A stretch of DNA of 64,000 bases from NCBI GenBank assembly GCA_913061515.1, contig CAJXSF010000009.1:1-64000 (forward strand), written 5' to 3'. The stretch is from an uncultured Gammaproteobacteria bacterium. Its GTDB lineage: Bacteria > Pseudomonadota > Gammaproteobacteria > Pseudomonadales > Pseudohongiellaceae. Positions 27,233-38,077 of the stretch are shown one piece after another (positions within the stretch are counted from its first letter, which is position 1; every line of letters starts with the position of its first letter). Made by a program: the position numbers and the translations under genes. Below the pieces are notes generated by a model that saw nothing but the letters and a program-made list of their open reading frames with translations, made no database searches and was not told the DNA's origin.

Positions 27233-27469
27233 TTAAACTTTACCGCCATTGGCGCGGATATCAGACAATACGGCATCGATGCCGTTCTTATCAATGATAC
27301 GCATACCTTTTGTAGAAACCTTAAGTTTCACAAAACGCTTTTCAGATTCCACCCAAAAACGATGTGTATGGATGTTAGGTGAAAAACGGCGTCTGGTTCT
27401 GTTGTTTGCGTGAGAAACATTATTGCCTGTAATCGGTTTTTTACCGGTTACGATACATACGTTAGCCAT
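27233..27469 (-). CDS. rpmB: 50S ribosomal protein L28
   Basis: This 78-residue protein starts [29 protein letters not shown] in segments typical of L28 and ends with the ILSDIRANG-like helix (here [12 protein letters not shown]). It leads the rpmB-rpmG operon downstream of radC, as in many Gammaproteobacteria. The 186 bp upstream, to the radC stop, should hold the ribosomal operon promoter; an inverted repeat GCGTTTT/AAAACGC lies at 27565-27583. Confidence 0.97.
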   Translation of the reverse strand: MANVCIVTGKKPITGNNVSHANNRTRRRFSPNIHTHRFWVESEKRFVKLKVSTKGMRIIDKNGIDAVLSDIRANGGKV

Positions 27470-27655
27470 TGCCTTGCCTCGTTACAGAGCCCGAATTATC
27501 TGGTGAAAGACCACATTCGGGACTTCTACCTGACCATTGCTACTGTCTTGCCAAAAAAAGAGCTGCGTTTTATACCAAAACGCTGCCCCAATAGCAACAA
27601 AAAAGCCAGACTTTGTGAAATTGTCTAGTACGGCGATCTTGCCAACACCCCACCA

Positions 27656-28330
27656 TCATAGCAGCCCTCGCTCTGCAAAACTCACTGCCTCATTACGCCC
27701 CACAACCACATGATCAAGAACTCGGACATCGATTGTGTTTAAAGCGCTTGTCAGGCGGGTCGTGATCGCGATATCGGCCTGACTAGGTTCGGCCACCCCC
27801 GAGGGGTGATTATGCGCGAAGATGACCGCTGCGGCGTTATTGCGCAGACAACGTTTGACGACTTCTCGGGGGTAGACGGCCGCCCCATCTATAGTGCCCG
27901 TGAAAAGCTCCTCTAATTTGACCACGCGGTGCTGGTTATCCAGATACAAACAGGCGAACACCTCGTGCTCGTAATGGCGCAGCCTTGCTCGCAGGTACTG
28001 CCGTGTCAGCTCAGAACTGGTCAAAGCGTCCCTTTCCTCTAACTGCTCGTGCAAATGCCGCTTAGAGAGCTCTAACATCGCCTGAAGTTGCACAAAGCTA
28101 ACAAGACCCAAGCCTGCACTGCGGCAAAACTCATCTTTGCTCGCAAGAAATATCTGCGTCAATGATCCATATTCATTGAGCAGGGTTCTCGCAATCTCTA
28201 TTGCGCTGCGGCCCCTGCCCCCAGAGCGTACCACCAGCGCCAACAACTCGGCATCTGACAAACCCACAGCCCCTAGGTTAATTAGTTTCTCGCGCGGACG
28301 CTCTGTTACTGGCCAATCCTTGATGCTCAT
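27656..28330 (-). CDS. radC: RadC family JAMM-domain protein
   Basis: The 224-residue product has the family start [20 protein letters not shown], a helix-hairpin-helix segment ([18 protein letters not shown]-like) and the JAMM metal site at the C-terminus, [19 protein letters not shown], followed by [20 protein letters not shown]. The name is historical: the supposed DNA-repair role in E. coli was not upheld, and the biochemical activity is uncertain. It is divergent from coaBC. Confidence 0.95.
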   Translation of the reverse strand: MSIKDWPVTERPREKLINLGAVGLSDAELLALVVRSGGRGRSAIEIARTLLNEYGSLTQIFLASKDEFCRSAGLGLVSFVQLQAMLELSKRHLHEQLEERDALTSSELTRQYLRARLRHYEHEVFACLYLDNQHRVVKLEELFTGTIDGAAVYPREVVKRCLRNNAAAVIFAHNHPSGVAEPSQADIAITTRLTSALNTIDVRVLDHVVVGRNEAVSFAERGLL

Positions 28331-28476
28331 GTCGCCTCCTTGGCGTTTTGCCTATACCATTGATATTAGCAAAGCTTCACAATTGCGCTTTTGCCGACAA
28401 ATTGAATAGCTGCAGGCTTGCTGCTAGTCTTTGCCACCAACTTAAACATCGACGTGTACCGCGTCCCAGGCCGCCC

Positions 28477-29682
28477 ATGAAAAGCCTTAGCAATCGACGT
28501 GTTCTTCTTGGCATTACAGGCGGTATAGCCGCCTATAAGAGCGCAGAGCTCACACGCATGCTTACCAAGGCCGGTGCCGAGGTGCGCGTGGTGATGACAC
28601 AGGCTGCGACCGAGTTCATTACGCCACTAACCCTGCAAGCGCTCTCAGGCAATCGCGTCCACACCACCCTGCTCGACACTGAGGCAGAGGCCGGCATGGG
28701 GCATATCGAGCTAGCACGGTGGCCCGACCTTGTGCTGATCGCACCTACCAGCGCCAACTTCATTGCTAAGATCGCCGATGGCAAAGCCGATGACATTCTC
28801 AGCACGCTGTTACTGGCGACGAAGGCTCCTATCGCTATCGCTCCGGCAATGAACCAAGCGATGTGGTCCAACCAAGCCACACAGCAAAACCTGCAGACCT
28901 TGCAGCAGCGTGGTATCGCTATTTTTGGTCCAGAGTCCGGGGAGCAGGCCTGTGGCGATGTCGGCCTTGGCCGCATGCTCGAACCTGCTCAGATACTAGA
29001 GATGAGTGGCGCCTTATTCGATGAAGGACTTCTCGCTGGCATGCGCATAGTCATCACAGCGGGGCCGACACAAGAGGCCATAGACCCTGTGCGCTATATC
29101 AGCAATCGCAGCTCCGGCAAGATGGCCTATGCCCTGGCCACCGAAGCTGCTGCCGCCGGTGCACAAGTGACATTAATCAGTGGCCCGGTGGCCTTAGCCA
29201 CTCCCGATAGAGTTAAGCGCATCGACGTCATCAGCGCCCAACAGATGCTAGAGGCCAGCCTTGGCTGTGCCCCTGAATGTGACGTGTTTATTGGTGTGGC
29301 GGCAGTGGCAGACTATCGCCCCGCGCAATTCGCCGAGCAAAAAATCAAGAAATCGAGCGACACCATGACGCTCGCTCTAGTGAAAAACCCAGACATCATT
29401 ACGGCCATTGCAGCCCTCGAAAAACGGCCGTTTACCGTGGGCTTTGCCGCCGAAACTAACGATATTGAGCAACATGGCGCCGAGAAACTTGCCCGCAAGA
29501 AACTCGACCTTCTTTTTGCCAATGATGCCAATGCCACATTGGGCAGTGACAACATCGGTGCCACAGCCCTTTGGCCTGAGGGTTCGCAAGCGTTAGGGCC
29601 CGCCTCTAAACGCCTTGTCGCATTGCAAATGCTAACGCTTATTCGCAGTCGCTACGACGCAAGCTCAAACCGCAAAAGCTGA
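28477..29682 (+). CDS. coaBC: bifunctional phosphopantothenoylcysteine decarboxylase/synthase
   Basis: CoaBC joins cysteine to 4'-phosphopantothenate and decarboxylates the product in CoA synthesis. I place the start at 28477 (MKSLSNRRVLLGITGGIAAYKS, 401 residues); the open frame to 28348 is atypical. The N-terminal CoaC flavoprotein half has PAMNQAMW and the catalytic Cys in EQACGDVGLGRM. The C-terminal CoaB half has ITAGPTQEAIDPVRYISNRSSGKM, AAVADYRP and ALVKNPDII. It is divergent from radC. The usual neighbour dut is absent and a phosphohexomutase gene follows. Confidence 0.96.
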   Translation: MKSLSNRRVLLGITGGIAAYKSAELTRMLTKAGAEVRVVMTQAATEFITPLTLQALSGNRVHTTLLDTEAEAGMGHIELARWPDLVLIAPTSANFIAKIADGKADDILSTLLLATKAPIAIAPAMNQAMWSNQATQQNLQTLQQRGIAIFGPESGEQACGDVGLGRMLEPAQILEMSGALFDEGLLAGMRIVITAGPTQEAIDPVRYISNRSSGKMAYALATEAAAAGAQVTLISGPVALATPDRVKRIDVISAQQMLEASLGCAPECDVFIGVAAVADYRPAQFAEQKIKKSSDTMTLALVKNPDIITAIAALEKRPFTVGFAAETNDIEQHGAEKLARKKLDLLFANDANATLGSDNIGATALWPEGSQALGPASKRLVALQMLTLIRSRYDASSNRKS

Positions 29683-29767
29683 ATATAAATTAGCCAATTC
29701 AGACGAGAATCATGGATACTCCTAGTGCATAGACACTAGTGCAATAAAACAAAAAAGCAGTAAGCAC

Positions 29768-31180
29768 ATGACAAGCACACAAGAACTAACAAATGATGAG
29801 ACAACGCCACGCTTAAGCTCCGATATCTTTCGCGCCTATGATATTCGCGGCATTGTCGATACCCAGCTCAATGAGCACTCTATTTCGCTCATCGGCAAGT
29901 CTTTGGCCAGCATTGCACTAGAGTCAGGCGAGACGACCGTACTATTTGGCTGTGACGCGCGCCTTTCTAGCCCACGACTGCGTGAACCGTTATTGCAGGC
30001 GGTATTGTCCACCGGTCTTAATGTCGTTGACCTAGGGACAATCCCGACGCCACTGCTCTATTTTGCCGCCCATACAGGCCCTTGGGCATCGGGCTTAATG
30101 CTTACCGCCAGTCACAACCCTGCCGATTACAACGGCATAAAGATCATTCGCCAACGTACCTGCCTTACCCCTGAGCAAATTCAGCAGATTCGCGCTCGCG
30201 CGCAAAAGGGTGACTTCGCCCAAGGCCAAGGCACACTGCAAACCATCGACATCCTGCCGGACTATGTCGCTCGGCTTCGCAAGGATATTGAGATCAAACG
30301 CCCTCTGAAGATCGTCGTCGACTGTGCGAACGCCGTCCCTGGCCGGGTGGCACCGGCGCTGTTCGAAGCGCTAGGCTGTGACGTCATCCCCATGTATTGC
30401 GAGCTCGACGGAAACTTTCCAAATCACCACCCTGACCCGACTATTGCTGCCAACCTAGAGGCGCTGATCGCTAAAGTCACAACTACGGATGCCGACCTAG
30501 GCATTGCCTTAGATGGAGACGGAGATCGCGTTGTGGTCGTGACCAATGCAGGAAGCATTATCGACACCGATCGCCTGCTAATGCTGTTCATCAAAGACAT
30601 TCTGCCCAAATACAAAAACCCCAATGTAGTATTCGACGTCAAATGCAGCACCCTATTGGCCCAGTTGATTCGCGACGGCGGGGGCAAAGCAATCATGAGC
30701 CGCAGTGGTCACTCGTTCATGAAACAAAGCATGCAAGAGAGCAATGCCGTCGTAGGCGCCGAGTTCTCTGCCCATGTGTTCATTAAAGACCGCTGGTATG
30801 GATACGATGATGGGCTCTATGTAGCGGCTCGCTTCTTAGAGCTATTGAGCCAACAGGGTGAAAGCGCCGAGACGCTTTTCCAGCGCCTTCCTAGCAGCAT
30901 CGTCACCCCAGAGTTGCGAGTCGATGTCAGTGAAGATCGAAAATTTGACCTCATGGAGCGCATCAAATCCATCGCCAGCTTTCCTCAGGGCAAGATTAGC
31001 CTTCTAGACGGAATACGTGTGGACTTCGACGATGGCTGGGGCCTTGTGCGGGCCTCCAATACCACACCCGCTCTATTGCTGCGCTTTGAGGCCCAAAGCC
31101 GGCAGTCACTGCAGCTCATCCAAACGCTTTTTCGCGATTTGCTCATGGAAGTCGACAGCCGCCTAGTCCTAAACTTCTAA
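29768..31180 (+). CDS. algC: phosphomannomutase/phosphoglucomutase
   Basis: This enzyme interconverts hexose 1- and 6-phosphates for exopolysaccharide and LPS precursors. The 470 residues show the catalytic phospho-Ser loop TASHNPADYNG, the metal loop DGDGDRVVVV, and phosphate-binding RASNTTPALLLRFEA at the C-terminus. The sugar-specificity loop reads GAEFSAHVFI, where relatives usually have GEMSGH, a mild divergence. Position between coaBC and argB matches algC of Pseudomonas, so the symbol is used on synteny plus sequence. Confidence 0.9.
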   Translation: MTSTQELTNDETTPRLSSDIFRAYDIRGIVDTQLNEHSISLIGKSLASIALESGETTVLFGCDARLSSPRLREPLLQAVLSTGLNVVDLGTIPTPLLYFAAHTGPWASGLMLTASHNPADYNGIKIIRQRTCLTPEQIQQIRARAQKGDFAQGQGTLQTIDILPDYVARLRKDIEIKRPLKIVVDCANAVPGRVAPALFEALGCDVIPMYCELDGNFPNHHPDPTIAANLEALIAKVTTTDADLGIALDGDGDRVVVVTNAGSIIDTDRLLMLFIKDILPKYKNPNVVFDVKCSTLLAQLIRDGGGKAIMSRSGHSFMKQSMQESNAVVGAEFSAHVFIKDRWYGYDDGLYVAARFLELLSQQGESAETLFQRLPSSIVTPELRVDVSEDRKFDLMERIKSIASFPQGKISLLDGIRVDFDDGWGLVRASNTTPALLLRFEAQSRQSLQLIQTLFRDLLMEVDSRLVLNF

Positions 31181-31254
31181 ACCTAAGCCTGTTTGCGACT
31201 GCTTTTATGAAAAATGCCGCGCAAGCTGTATACTTTGCGCCTTGAGCCCTTTGA

Positions 31255-32175
<921 letters not shown>

Positions 32176-32208
32176 TCGCTACCACTTTTAAGGAACAATC
32201 AACACAAA

Positions 32209-32811
32209 ATGTCGTCCGAGACTAAAATTTCACGTAAAGAACACATCCTACAAAGCCTTGCCCGTATGCTAGAGAACGGCCCAGGCGAGCGGATCACCAC
32301 GGCTGCACTGGCAAAAGAGGTCGGCGTTTCTGAAGCCGCGCTTTATCGACACTTCCCCAGCAAAGCAAAGATGTTTGAAGGCCTGATTGTGTTTATCGAA
32401 GAGACGCTGTTCAGTCGTATCACACGCATCTTAGAAGATGAGCCATCCGCGCAAAAACGCTGTGAGAAAATACTAACGCTTGTGCTTACCTTTGCCGAGA
32501 AGAACCCAGGCATGACGCGTTTGATGACCGGTGATGCATTAGCCGGTGAAACTGAACGTTTACGAGTTCGCATCAGCCAATTATTCGACCGGCTTGAAGC
32601 GCAAGTGAAGCAAATTTTACGTGAAGCACAGATTCGCGAAAACCTACGCTGCTCAGTTTCCCCAAGCATACTTTCAAACTTATTGATGGCCAATGTTGAA
32701 GGCCGCTTGATGCAGTTTGTGCGCAGCGAATTTAAAAAGCGCCCGACTGAAGCATGGGAAACCCAATGGGCTTATCTTTCCCGTGACATGCTTATTCCCT
32801 TCGGCGTTTAA
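32209..32811 (+). CDS. slmA: nucleoid occlusion factor SlmA
   Basis: SlmA is a TetR-family DNA-binding protein that blocks FtsZ assembly over the nucleoid. The 200 residues have the HTH near the N-terminus ([34 protein letters not shown] in the usual place), [17 protein letters not shown] and the C-terminal [15 protein letters not shown]. Its stop overlaps the convergent pyrE stop by 4 bp. Confidence 0.95.
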   Translation: MSSETKISRKEHILQSLARMLENGPGERITTAALAKEVGVSEAALYRHFPSKAKMFEGLIVFIEETLFSRITRILEDEPSAQKRCEKILTLVLTFAEKNPGMTRLMTGDALAGETERLRVRISQLFDRLEAQVKQILREAQIRENLRCSVSPSILSNLLMANVEGRLMQFVRSEFKKRPTEAWETQWAYLSRDMLIPFGV

Positions 32812-33455
32812 ACCCCGAACTCGTCACGATAGCGCTGTACGGCTTCCAAGTTGGAAGCCAGTGCAGGGTCATTCTGCTCACGCAAATAATCGACGATTTG
32901 CGCCAGCGAAATAATGCTTAGCACTGGAATATTGTACTGCTCTTCAATCTCTTGAATCGCAGATTTGCTGCCGGCACCACGCTCTTGCCTGTCTAAGGCC
33001 ACTAAGATACCTGCAGGCTTTGCGCCAGCCTTTGCGAAAATCTCCATCACTTCACGCACTGCCGTGCCCGCCGTAATGACGTCATCGACAATCAACGCGC
33101 GCCCTTGCAATGGTGCACCAACGGTTAAACCACCTTCACCATGGTCTTTTGCTTCTTTGCGATTGAAACAATAGGGCTTATCGATGCCATGCTGCTGCGC
33201 TAAAGCCGCTGCCGTCACCGATACTAGCGGAATGCCCTTATAGGCTGGGCCGAACAACAAATCATAATCGATATTAGCGCCAGCCAGTGCCGTGGCATAA
33301 GAGCTTCCTATAAAGTTCAACGCGGCACCTGTGTTAAACAGACCCGCGTTAAAGAAGTAGGGGCTAGTGCGACCGGATTTCAGAGTAAAACTGCCAAAGC
33401 GTAATATCTCATGCTCAATCACATAGTCGATAAACTCTTTTTGGAAATCCTGCAT
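32808..33455 (-). CDS. pyrE: orotate phosphoribosyltransferase
   Basis: PyrE makes orotidine 5'-phosphate from orotate and PRPP in pyrimidine synthesis. I start at ATG 33455 (215 residues), with GAGGGG upstream; a GTG at 33458 is in frame. Motifs are [48 protein letters not shown] and the PRPP loop [13 protein letters not shown]. It is downstream of rph with a short gap, a common operon. Confidence 0.97.
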   Translation of the reverse strand: MQDFQKEFIDYVIEHEILRFGSFTLKSGRTSPYFFNAGLFNTGAALNFIGSSYATALAGANIDYDLLFGPAYKGIPLVSVTAAALAQQHGIDKPYCFNRKEAKDHGEGGLTVGAPLQGRALIVDDVITAGTAVREVMEIFAKAGAKPAGILVALDRQERGAGSKSAIQEIEEQYNIPVLSIISLAQIVDYLREQNDPALASNLEAVQRYRDEFGV

Positions 33456-33478
33456 CACACTACCCCTCGTCTAATTGA

Positions 33479-34207
33479 TTAAATACCCAATGCTTGTTTT
33501 TGCAGTGTCAGCAATTCGCTGATGCCTTTTTGCGCAATTGCAATCATCGCTTGCAGCTCATCGTTGTCAAAGTCGTTCTCTTCACCAGTGCCTTGCAACT
33601 CGATAAAGCGTAGCTTGTCAGTCATCACCACGTTCATATCCGTTTCGGCATTGGAGTCTTCGGCATAATCGAGGTCTAGCACCGGCACACCCTTGTAGAT
33701 ACCCACAGACACCGAAGCAATCAATTGCTTCATCGGGTTTTGCTTGATGCGGCCATTCTTAATCAACACACTGATCGCATCGTGCAATGCCACGCAGGCA
33801 CCTGTAATTGACGCCGTGCGTGTGCCGCCGTCGGCTTGGATCACATCACAGTCAATCTTGATGGTATTTTCACCAAGCAGTTTCATATCTAGCGCGGCGC
33901 GTAATGAACGGCCAATAAGACGCGAGATCTCCATCGTGCGGCCGCCTTGCTTGCCACGAACCGACTCGCGGTCCATGCGTGAACCGGTCGAGCGCGGCAA
34001 CATGCCATACTCGGCTGTCACCCAGCCAGTGCCTTGGCCTTTCAAGAAACGCGGGACGGACTCTTCGACGCTAGCGGTACAAATCACTTTCGTATCGCCA
34101 AACTCTACTAACACCGAGCCTTCAGCGTGTTTAGTGTAGTGCCGGGTAATACGGACTTCGCGGAGTTGATCGGGTTGGCGCTTACTAGGTCTAATCGTAT
34201 CTTGCAT
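33479..34207 (-). CDS. rph: ribonuclease PH
   Basis: RNase PH trims the 3' ends of tRNA precursors using phosphate. The 242 residues include [28 protein letters not shown] in the canonical N-terminal place, [34 protein letters not shown] and [17 protein letters not shown]. It is 21 bp ahead of pyrE and divergent from yicC, as in E. coli and relatives. Confidence 0.97.
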   Translation of the reverse strand: MQDTIRPSKRQPDQLREVRITRHYTKHAEGSVLVEFGDTKVICTASVEESVPRFLKGQGTGWVTAEYGMLPRSTGSRMDRESVRGKQGGRTMEISRLIGRSLRAALDMKLLGENTIKIDCDVIQADGGTRTASITGACVALHDAISVLIKNGRIKQNPMKQLIASVSVGIYKGVPVLDLDYAEDSNAETDMNVVMTDKLRFIELQGTGEENDFDNDELQAMIAIAQKGISELLTLQKQALGI

Positions 34208-34366
34208 GGTGCCTCACTCGGGGTCTTAAAGATTTGGGCCGCAATTATCCTTGATCTGTCCATTGATGGCGAGTCACAAGCGTCATATTGGAGTAAGATA
34301 CGGGCCTAAGCTAACGGTTTAGACGTAAAGCCGTTGTAATTCTTAATGTTTTTAAGCAGGTGCCCC

Positions 34367-35233
34367 ATGGTCTTAAGCATGACCGCTTTCGCCAGAAAGC
34401 AAAGCAGTATTGGTCAAACTCTCCTCGTGTGGGAGATCCGTTCCGTCAATCACCGCTATCTAGAGACTGGCTTTCGCTTCCCTGAGGCCCTGCGCACCCT
34501 AGAGCCCGCCGTACGCGATGCGCTGCGCAAGACCCTTGCCCGCGGCAAAGTCGATTGTCAGCTGCGCATAGAGACCGAAGGCAGCCAAAACAACACCCTG
34601 CAGATTGATGAGGCACTTGTCACTCAGCTCAATAATGTCAGCGGCGATGTGCTACACCTGACTGGCGGCGGCAATGCCTTAACCGTCCACGAGATCCTCA
34701 AGTGGCCAGGCGTGCTACAAGAGAGCAAAGCGTTACCAGAAGACCTAGAAACCCAAGCCCTTGCCCTGTTTAAAGAAACCCTTGCCGAGCTTGTAGACAC
34801 ACGCAAGCGCGAAGGCGAAGAGCTTTACGGTTTCGTGAACCAACGCGTCAAAGCCATTCGCGAGATTGTCTTTGAGGTCAAAACGCGCATGCCAGAGATT
34901 CTTGCTGCCCAGCAACAAGCGCTACGCGACCGCCTTGAAGCCTTGAAGATCGACCTAGACCCCACGCGCCTGGAGCAAGAGATTGTGATGTTTGCGCAGA
35001 AGTGGGACATCGACGAAGAGACCGATCGCCTTGAAGTACACTTGAATGAAGTAGAACGCGTGCTGGAGTTGGGCGAACCTTCTGGCCGGCGCTTGGATTT
35101 TTTGATGCAGGAGCTCAACCGTGAGGCGAATACGCTTTCGTCAAAAGCGATTGTGTCTGAGACCACGCACAAGGCTGTGGATTTGAAGGTGCTGATTGAG
35201 CAGATGCGGGAGCAAATCCAAAACATCGAATAG
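34367..35233 (+). CDS. yicC: YicC family endoribonuclease-like protein
   Basis: The 288-residue product is a YicC-family protein, reported as an endoribonuclease family. I start at ATG 34367 (MVLSMTAFARKQ), with AGG six bases upstream; ATG 34346 lies in frame but lacks the family start. Typical segments are WEIRSVNHRYLETGFRFPE, GKVDCQLRIE, and the C-terminal GRRLDFLMQELNREANTLSSKA to EQMREQIQNIE. Its 3' end is the insertion point of the following island, and the reading frame is intact. Confidence 0.95.
   Translation: MVLSMTAFARKQSSIGQTLLVWEIRSVNHRYLETGFRFPEALRTLEPAVRDALRKTLARGKVDCQLRIETEGSQNNTLQIDEALVTQLNNVSGDVLHLTGGGNALTVHEILKWPGVLQESKALPEDLETQALALFKETLAELVDTRKREGEELYGFVNQRVKAIREIVFEVKTRMPEILAAQQQALRDRLEALKIDLDPTRLEQEIVMFAQKWDIDEETDRLEVHLNEVERVLELGEPSGRRLDFLMQELNREANTLSSKAIVSETTHKAVDLKVLIEQMREQIQNIE
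35210..35233 (+). repeat. putative attL core (yicC last eight codons)
   Basis: These 24 bases encode EQIQNIE and the stop of yicC. They pair with the copy at 53359-53382, with 18 of 24 bases the same and all differences in third codon positions. Confidence 0.6.
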
Positions 35234-35261
35234 TTTTTTCACCCGTCCAAGAATGTCTTAG

Positions 35262-35298
35262 AAGCCCTGTTACTTGCTTGTAAATACAGGGCTTTTTT
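35262..35298 (+). terminator. yicC terminator
   Basis: The arms AAGCCCTGT (35262-35270) and ACAGGGCTT (35286-35294) form a 9-bp stem with a 15-base loop, then six T, 28 bases after the yicC stop. Confidence 0.85.
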
Positions 35299-35350
35299 AT
35301 TTTTCCCGTCCAAATCGGTTTGCAGATGTCCGTTACCAACTGCCTGTTTA

Positions 35351-35505
35351 GTGGTGGGCAGAATGGTGGGCAGTCCCCTCATTTTGGCTCAATAAGCGTT
35401 TTGCGGTGAGCAAATTGGTGGGCAGTAAGTTACCCAATTTTCGCATTTAACTCGCCACCACAACAGGTTAGCTGCTGATTCAATAAGCAAATCGGTGGTG
35501 GGCAG
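35351..35505 (+). repeat. GGTGGGCA direct repeats, left island end
   Basis: GGTGGGCAG occurs at 35353-35361, 35365-35373, 35417-35425 and 35497-35505; a variant GGTGAGCA at 35405-35412 also precedes the third copy by 12 bases. The 12-base start-to-start spacing of the pairs, about one helical turn, is typical of protein-binding arms. They lie between yicC and the integrase start and recur at the right island end. Confidence 0.75.
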
Positions 35506-35548
35506 CCATTATTGCCCCCTCCATTATTTCAGCAACTATGGAGTAAAC

Positions 35549-36826
35549 ATGGGAAAACTCACAACAAAACAGGTTATTGCATACAGCAAAGCCGACCCAA
35601 AAAAATATTCAGATGGTGAAGGTCTATACTTTTGCGTCCGCAAACAAGGCTCGCCTTACTGGATGATCCGCTACACCACAGCCAAAGGAAGACGAGAAGC
35701 AACCTTGGGGCAATTTCCTTTAATGTCGTTGGCAGACGCTCGAATTGCCGCCGTATACTTTCGAAAGGAAGTACGTGACGGCATAGATCCTCTTCTAGAA
35801 AAACAGAAAATCGAGTTACCTGACATTGAAACCGTGGATCAACTGTTCCATGACTGGTATCGAACCGATCTTAGTCGACGACTTAAGCATCCCAAGATTC
35901 CGTATCGGGTTTACACCAAAGACATAAGCCCAGTCATTGGCATTAAGTGTATTGCTGAGGTGACCGCACGTGACGTGCGGGAGGTGCTAGAGCGCATTCG
36001 AGAAAGTAACCGCCCTACCATTGCCAACGATACCTTGATGTACATGAAGCAGCTATTTCGGCATGCGATAAAGCTCGACTTAACGCTGAACAACCCAGCC
36101 GCAGCATTTACCGTAGACGATGCCGGTGGCGTGGAGTCCAGTAAAGACAGGATGCTTAGCAAAGAGGAAATTCACTACGCCTTTAGCGTGTTTCATACCC
36201 ATATCAATAGCTTTGGCCGCGACAACTACCTCGCTTGCTGCCTGTTTTTGGTATTGGGTGTACGCAAAAGCGAACTGTGCGAAGCCATGTGGCGTGAAAT
36301 GGATTTAACCACAGGCGTGTGGGATCTGCCCAAAGAACGCAGCAAAACCGGCGTGCCAATCAGCATTCCCTTACCACGCCAAGCCATTGCTTGGTTTAAC
36401 GAGTTGCAAATCCGCGCTTGTGGCTCGCCTTATGTTTTCCCAGCCAGACGAGCAAGCCATCGTCCACATATGGGGCCAGATACGCTAAACCGTGCCATTT
36501 CTAAGCTCTTTGGTCGCGAGCCTGGGCGCAAAAAACAGCCTCCCAATAAAATGGGCAAACTTGAACACTTCACCGTACACGATTTGCGCCGCACCTTTCG
36601 CAGCCTTGCCGCCTCTTTGGGTATTGCAGGCAACGTAGCCGAACGCTGTCTTAACCATAAGCTAAAAGGCGTTGAGGGTATTTACGACCGCCACGATTAC
36701 TTTGAAGAGCGCCGAATTGCCCATCAAACCGTAGCTGATGTGGTTGAACCACTGGTGAACTTTGAGCCCGCTTCACAACACCACACAGGAGGGCGCTATA
36801 GCCAAACTACTGGGAGTTGCAGCTAG
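35549..36826 (+). CDS. P4-type tyrosine integrase
   Basis: The 425-residue site-specific recombinase would insert and excise the island. I start at ATG 35549 (MGKLTTKQVIAYSKADPKKYSDGEGLYF in the family place), with GGAG upstream, rather than at 35495. The N-terminal DUF4102 arm-binding domain (about 1-90) has LYFCVRKQGSPYWMIRYTTAKG. The catalytic domain shows the first Arg in LGVRKSELCEAMW, HDLRR, the second His in NHKLKGVEGIY and the nucleophile Tyr just after it (YDRHDY region). It reads away from yicC. Confidence 0.93.
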   Translation: MGKLTTKQVIAYSKADPKKYSDGEGLYFCVRKQGSPYWMIRYTTAKGRREATLGQFPLMSLADARIAAVYFRKEVRDGIDPLLEKQKIELPDIETVDQLFHDWYRTDLSRRLKHPKIPYRVYTKDISPVIGIKCIAEVTARDVREVLERIRESNRPTIANDTLMYMKQLFRHAIKLDLTLNNPAAAFTVDDAGGVESSKDRMLSKEEIHYAFSVFHTHINSFGRDNYLACCLFLVLGVRKSELCEAMWREMDLTTGVWDLPKERSKTGVPISIPLPRQAIAWFNELQIRACGSPYVFPARRASHRPHMGPDTLNRAISKLFGREPGRKKQPPNKMGKLEHFTVHDLRRTFRSLAASLGIAGNVAERCLNHKLKGVEGIYDRHDYFEERRIAHQTVADVVEPLVNFEPASQHHTGGRYSQTTGSCS

Positions 36827-36926
36827 GCGGCAAGTGAATGAATCCCCATGAGCATAGACATACTATGTGATTGGGGTGAACGAACGCAGCCAACACCGCT
36901 GCAACTTCAAGTAGGAAGGATATAAC

Positions 36927-37265
36927 ATGCAATTTATGATGCGACTTGCCCCCATTACCTTTCCAATCACCATGCTGGCAGGGCTTGGTTGGTGTATTGG
37001 CATTGCCTTACTCGAACAACCTCATGGTATAGGCTACGCACTTACTCGGCATTGCCTGATGGTATTCGTGGTACTCGCTCCTTGGTTGATGCTAAAGCTC
37101 ATGTTCTACGTGATTGTCAGTTTAGGACGCAAACTGGGGCTCATCCCGCCTGCACGTCCAACGCACAGTTTGGGGTATGAAGAATCACTCTATTGGTTCA
37201 GAGTATTGGCCTTTTTCGATGGCAAACGCAGCCGCATGCCGAAAAGGCCCATCAGGCGAAACTAA
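36927..37265 (+). CDS. small membrane protein of unknown function
   Basis: This 112-residue protein has two or three hydrophobic helices (about 9-30 and 42-70) and a basic C-terminus ending KRPIRRN. AGGAAGG lies eight bases upstream of the ATG. It follows the integrase by 100 bp in the same direction, a place where such small membrane proteins are common in P4-like islands. I do not recognise a named family. Confidence 0.6.
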   Translation: MQFMMRLAPITFPITMLAGLGWCIGIALLEQPHGIGYALTRHCLMVFVVLAPWLMLKLMFYVIVSLGRKLGLIPPARPTHSLGYEESLYWFRVLAFFDGKRSRMPKRPIRRN

Positions 37266-38077
37266 CAAGCCCCCATTTGCTCACTTACCGTGGGCAGTTG
37301 GGGCAATGGGGCAACACTTGATACACCAAGCTTTAGAGGGAGAATAAGAGGAAAGCAAACTGCCCCAAGGAATGGGGCAATTGGGGCTTTGATTGACAAA
37401 ATAGGTCACTAAACATAATCTTCAAGCCAATATGGCCGACGCCTCTGCATTTCTGTACGCGTCGGTTCTCATTTCGCCTTGTCACTATTCAGCCATTGCT
37501 TTTCCTACCGATAGCTCGCTTACAAAATACCACACCCAGCTTTAAGCTAAATCAACCAACCCAATTACTTACTTTGATCAGCTGATGCAATCCCCCCTAG
37601 GCGTCATTTGCTAATCCATGAGTTTCAACAGCCGCCACACACTTCCCCATGCCTTTACCCCCTTACGCCAAAACCACTATCCGTTTGGCTTTTGGATCGA
37701 AACGCCAAACAGGGAAATTAGCCCATTCACTGTTTGGCTTCTCGATTGAAATCCAACGCTGCTAAGCCTTGCCAGTACTGGATCAAAGCAAGGTTTGGCA
37801 CTTTTTGCGCCTTAAACCAACCTCGGCATCAAAGTACAAACCGTTTGATTTTTTAAACCCAGAATGCAAACGATCGTTTGGCGTCTCGATTTTTTTGCAC
37901 TTGGCGAACACAGCCAAACAGCACCGTATTGGACTATGTATATCAAACAGTTAGCCGCGCAAAGGTCATCATAAAAAGCCGATTTGACTGGTTAGTTTGA
38001 TGGCCATTTCTTTCATCTAATTCACCACCGCGTCTGCACCAGACCACTGAAAATAGACGGCATGACGAACCAACAAG
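37266..38077. repeat. non-coding island region with GTTTGGC repeats
   Basis: These 812 bases hold no convincing gene. Three partly conserved 20-base repeats start with GTTTGGC and contain a GATCGA/TCGATT block, at 37683-37702, 37732-37751 and 37876-37895. The first and third are followed by the inverted copy GCCAAAC (37704-37710 and 37913-37919). They may be binding sites for a replication or regulatory protein of the island; a 61-codon frame at 37769 looks like chance. Confidence 0.5.

Noticed and set aside
35351-35505. GGTGGGCA repeats as a CRISPR array
   Set aside because: The repeats are only 8-9 bases, spacing is irregular, and no cas gene is near; they recur at the other island end as expected for integrase sites.
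35234-35548. tRNA gene as integration target
   Set aside because: No tRNA-like cloverleaf is visible; the repeated core is the yicC 3' end.
37769-37954. 61-codon ORF in the GTTTGGC repeat region
   Set aside because: It overlaps the repeats, has no ribosome site and no recognisable features.
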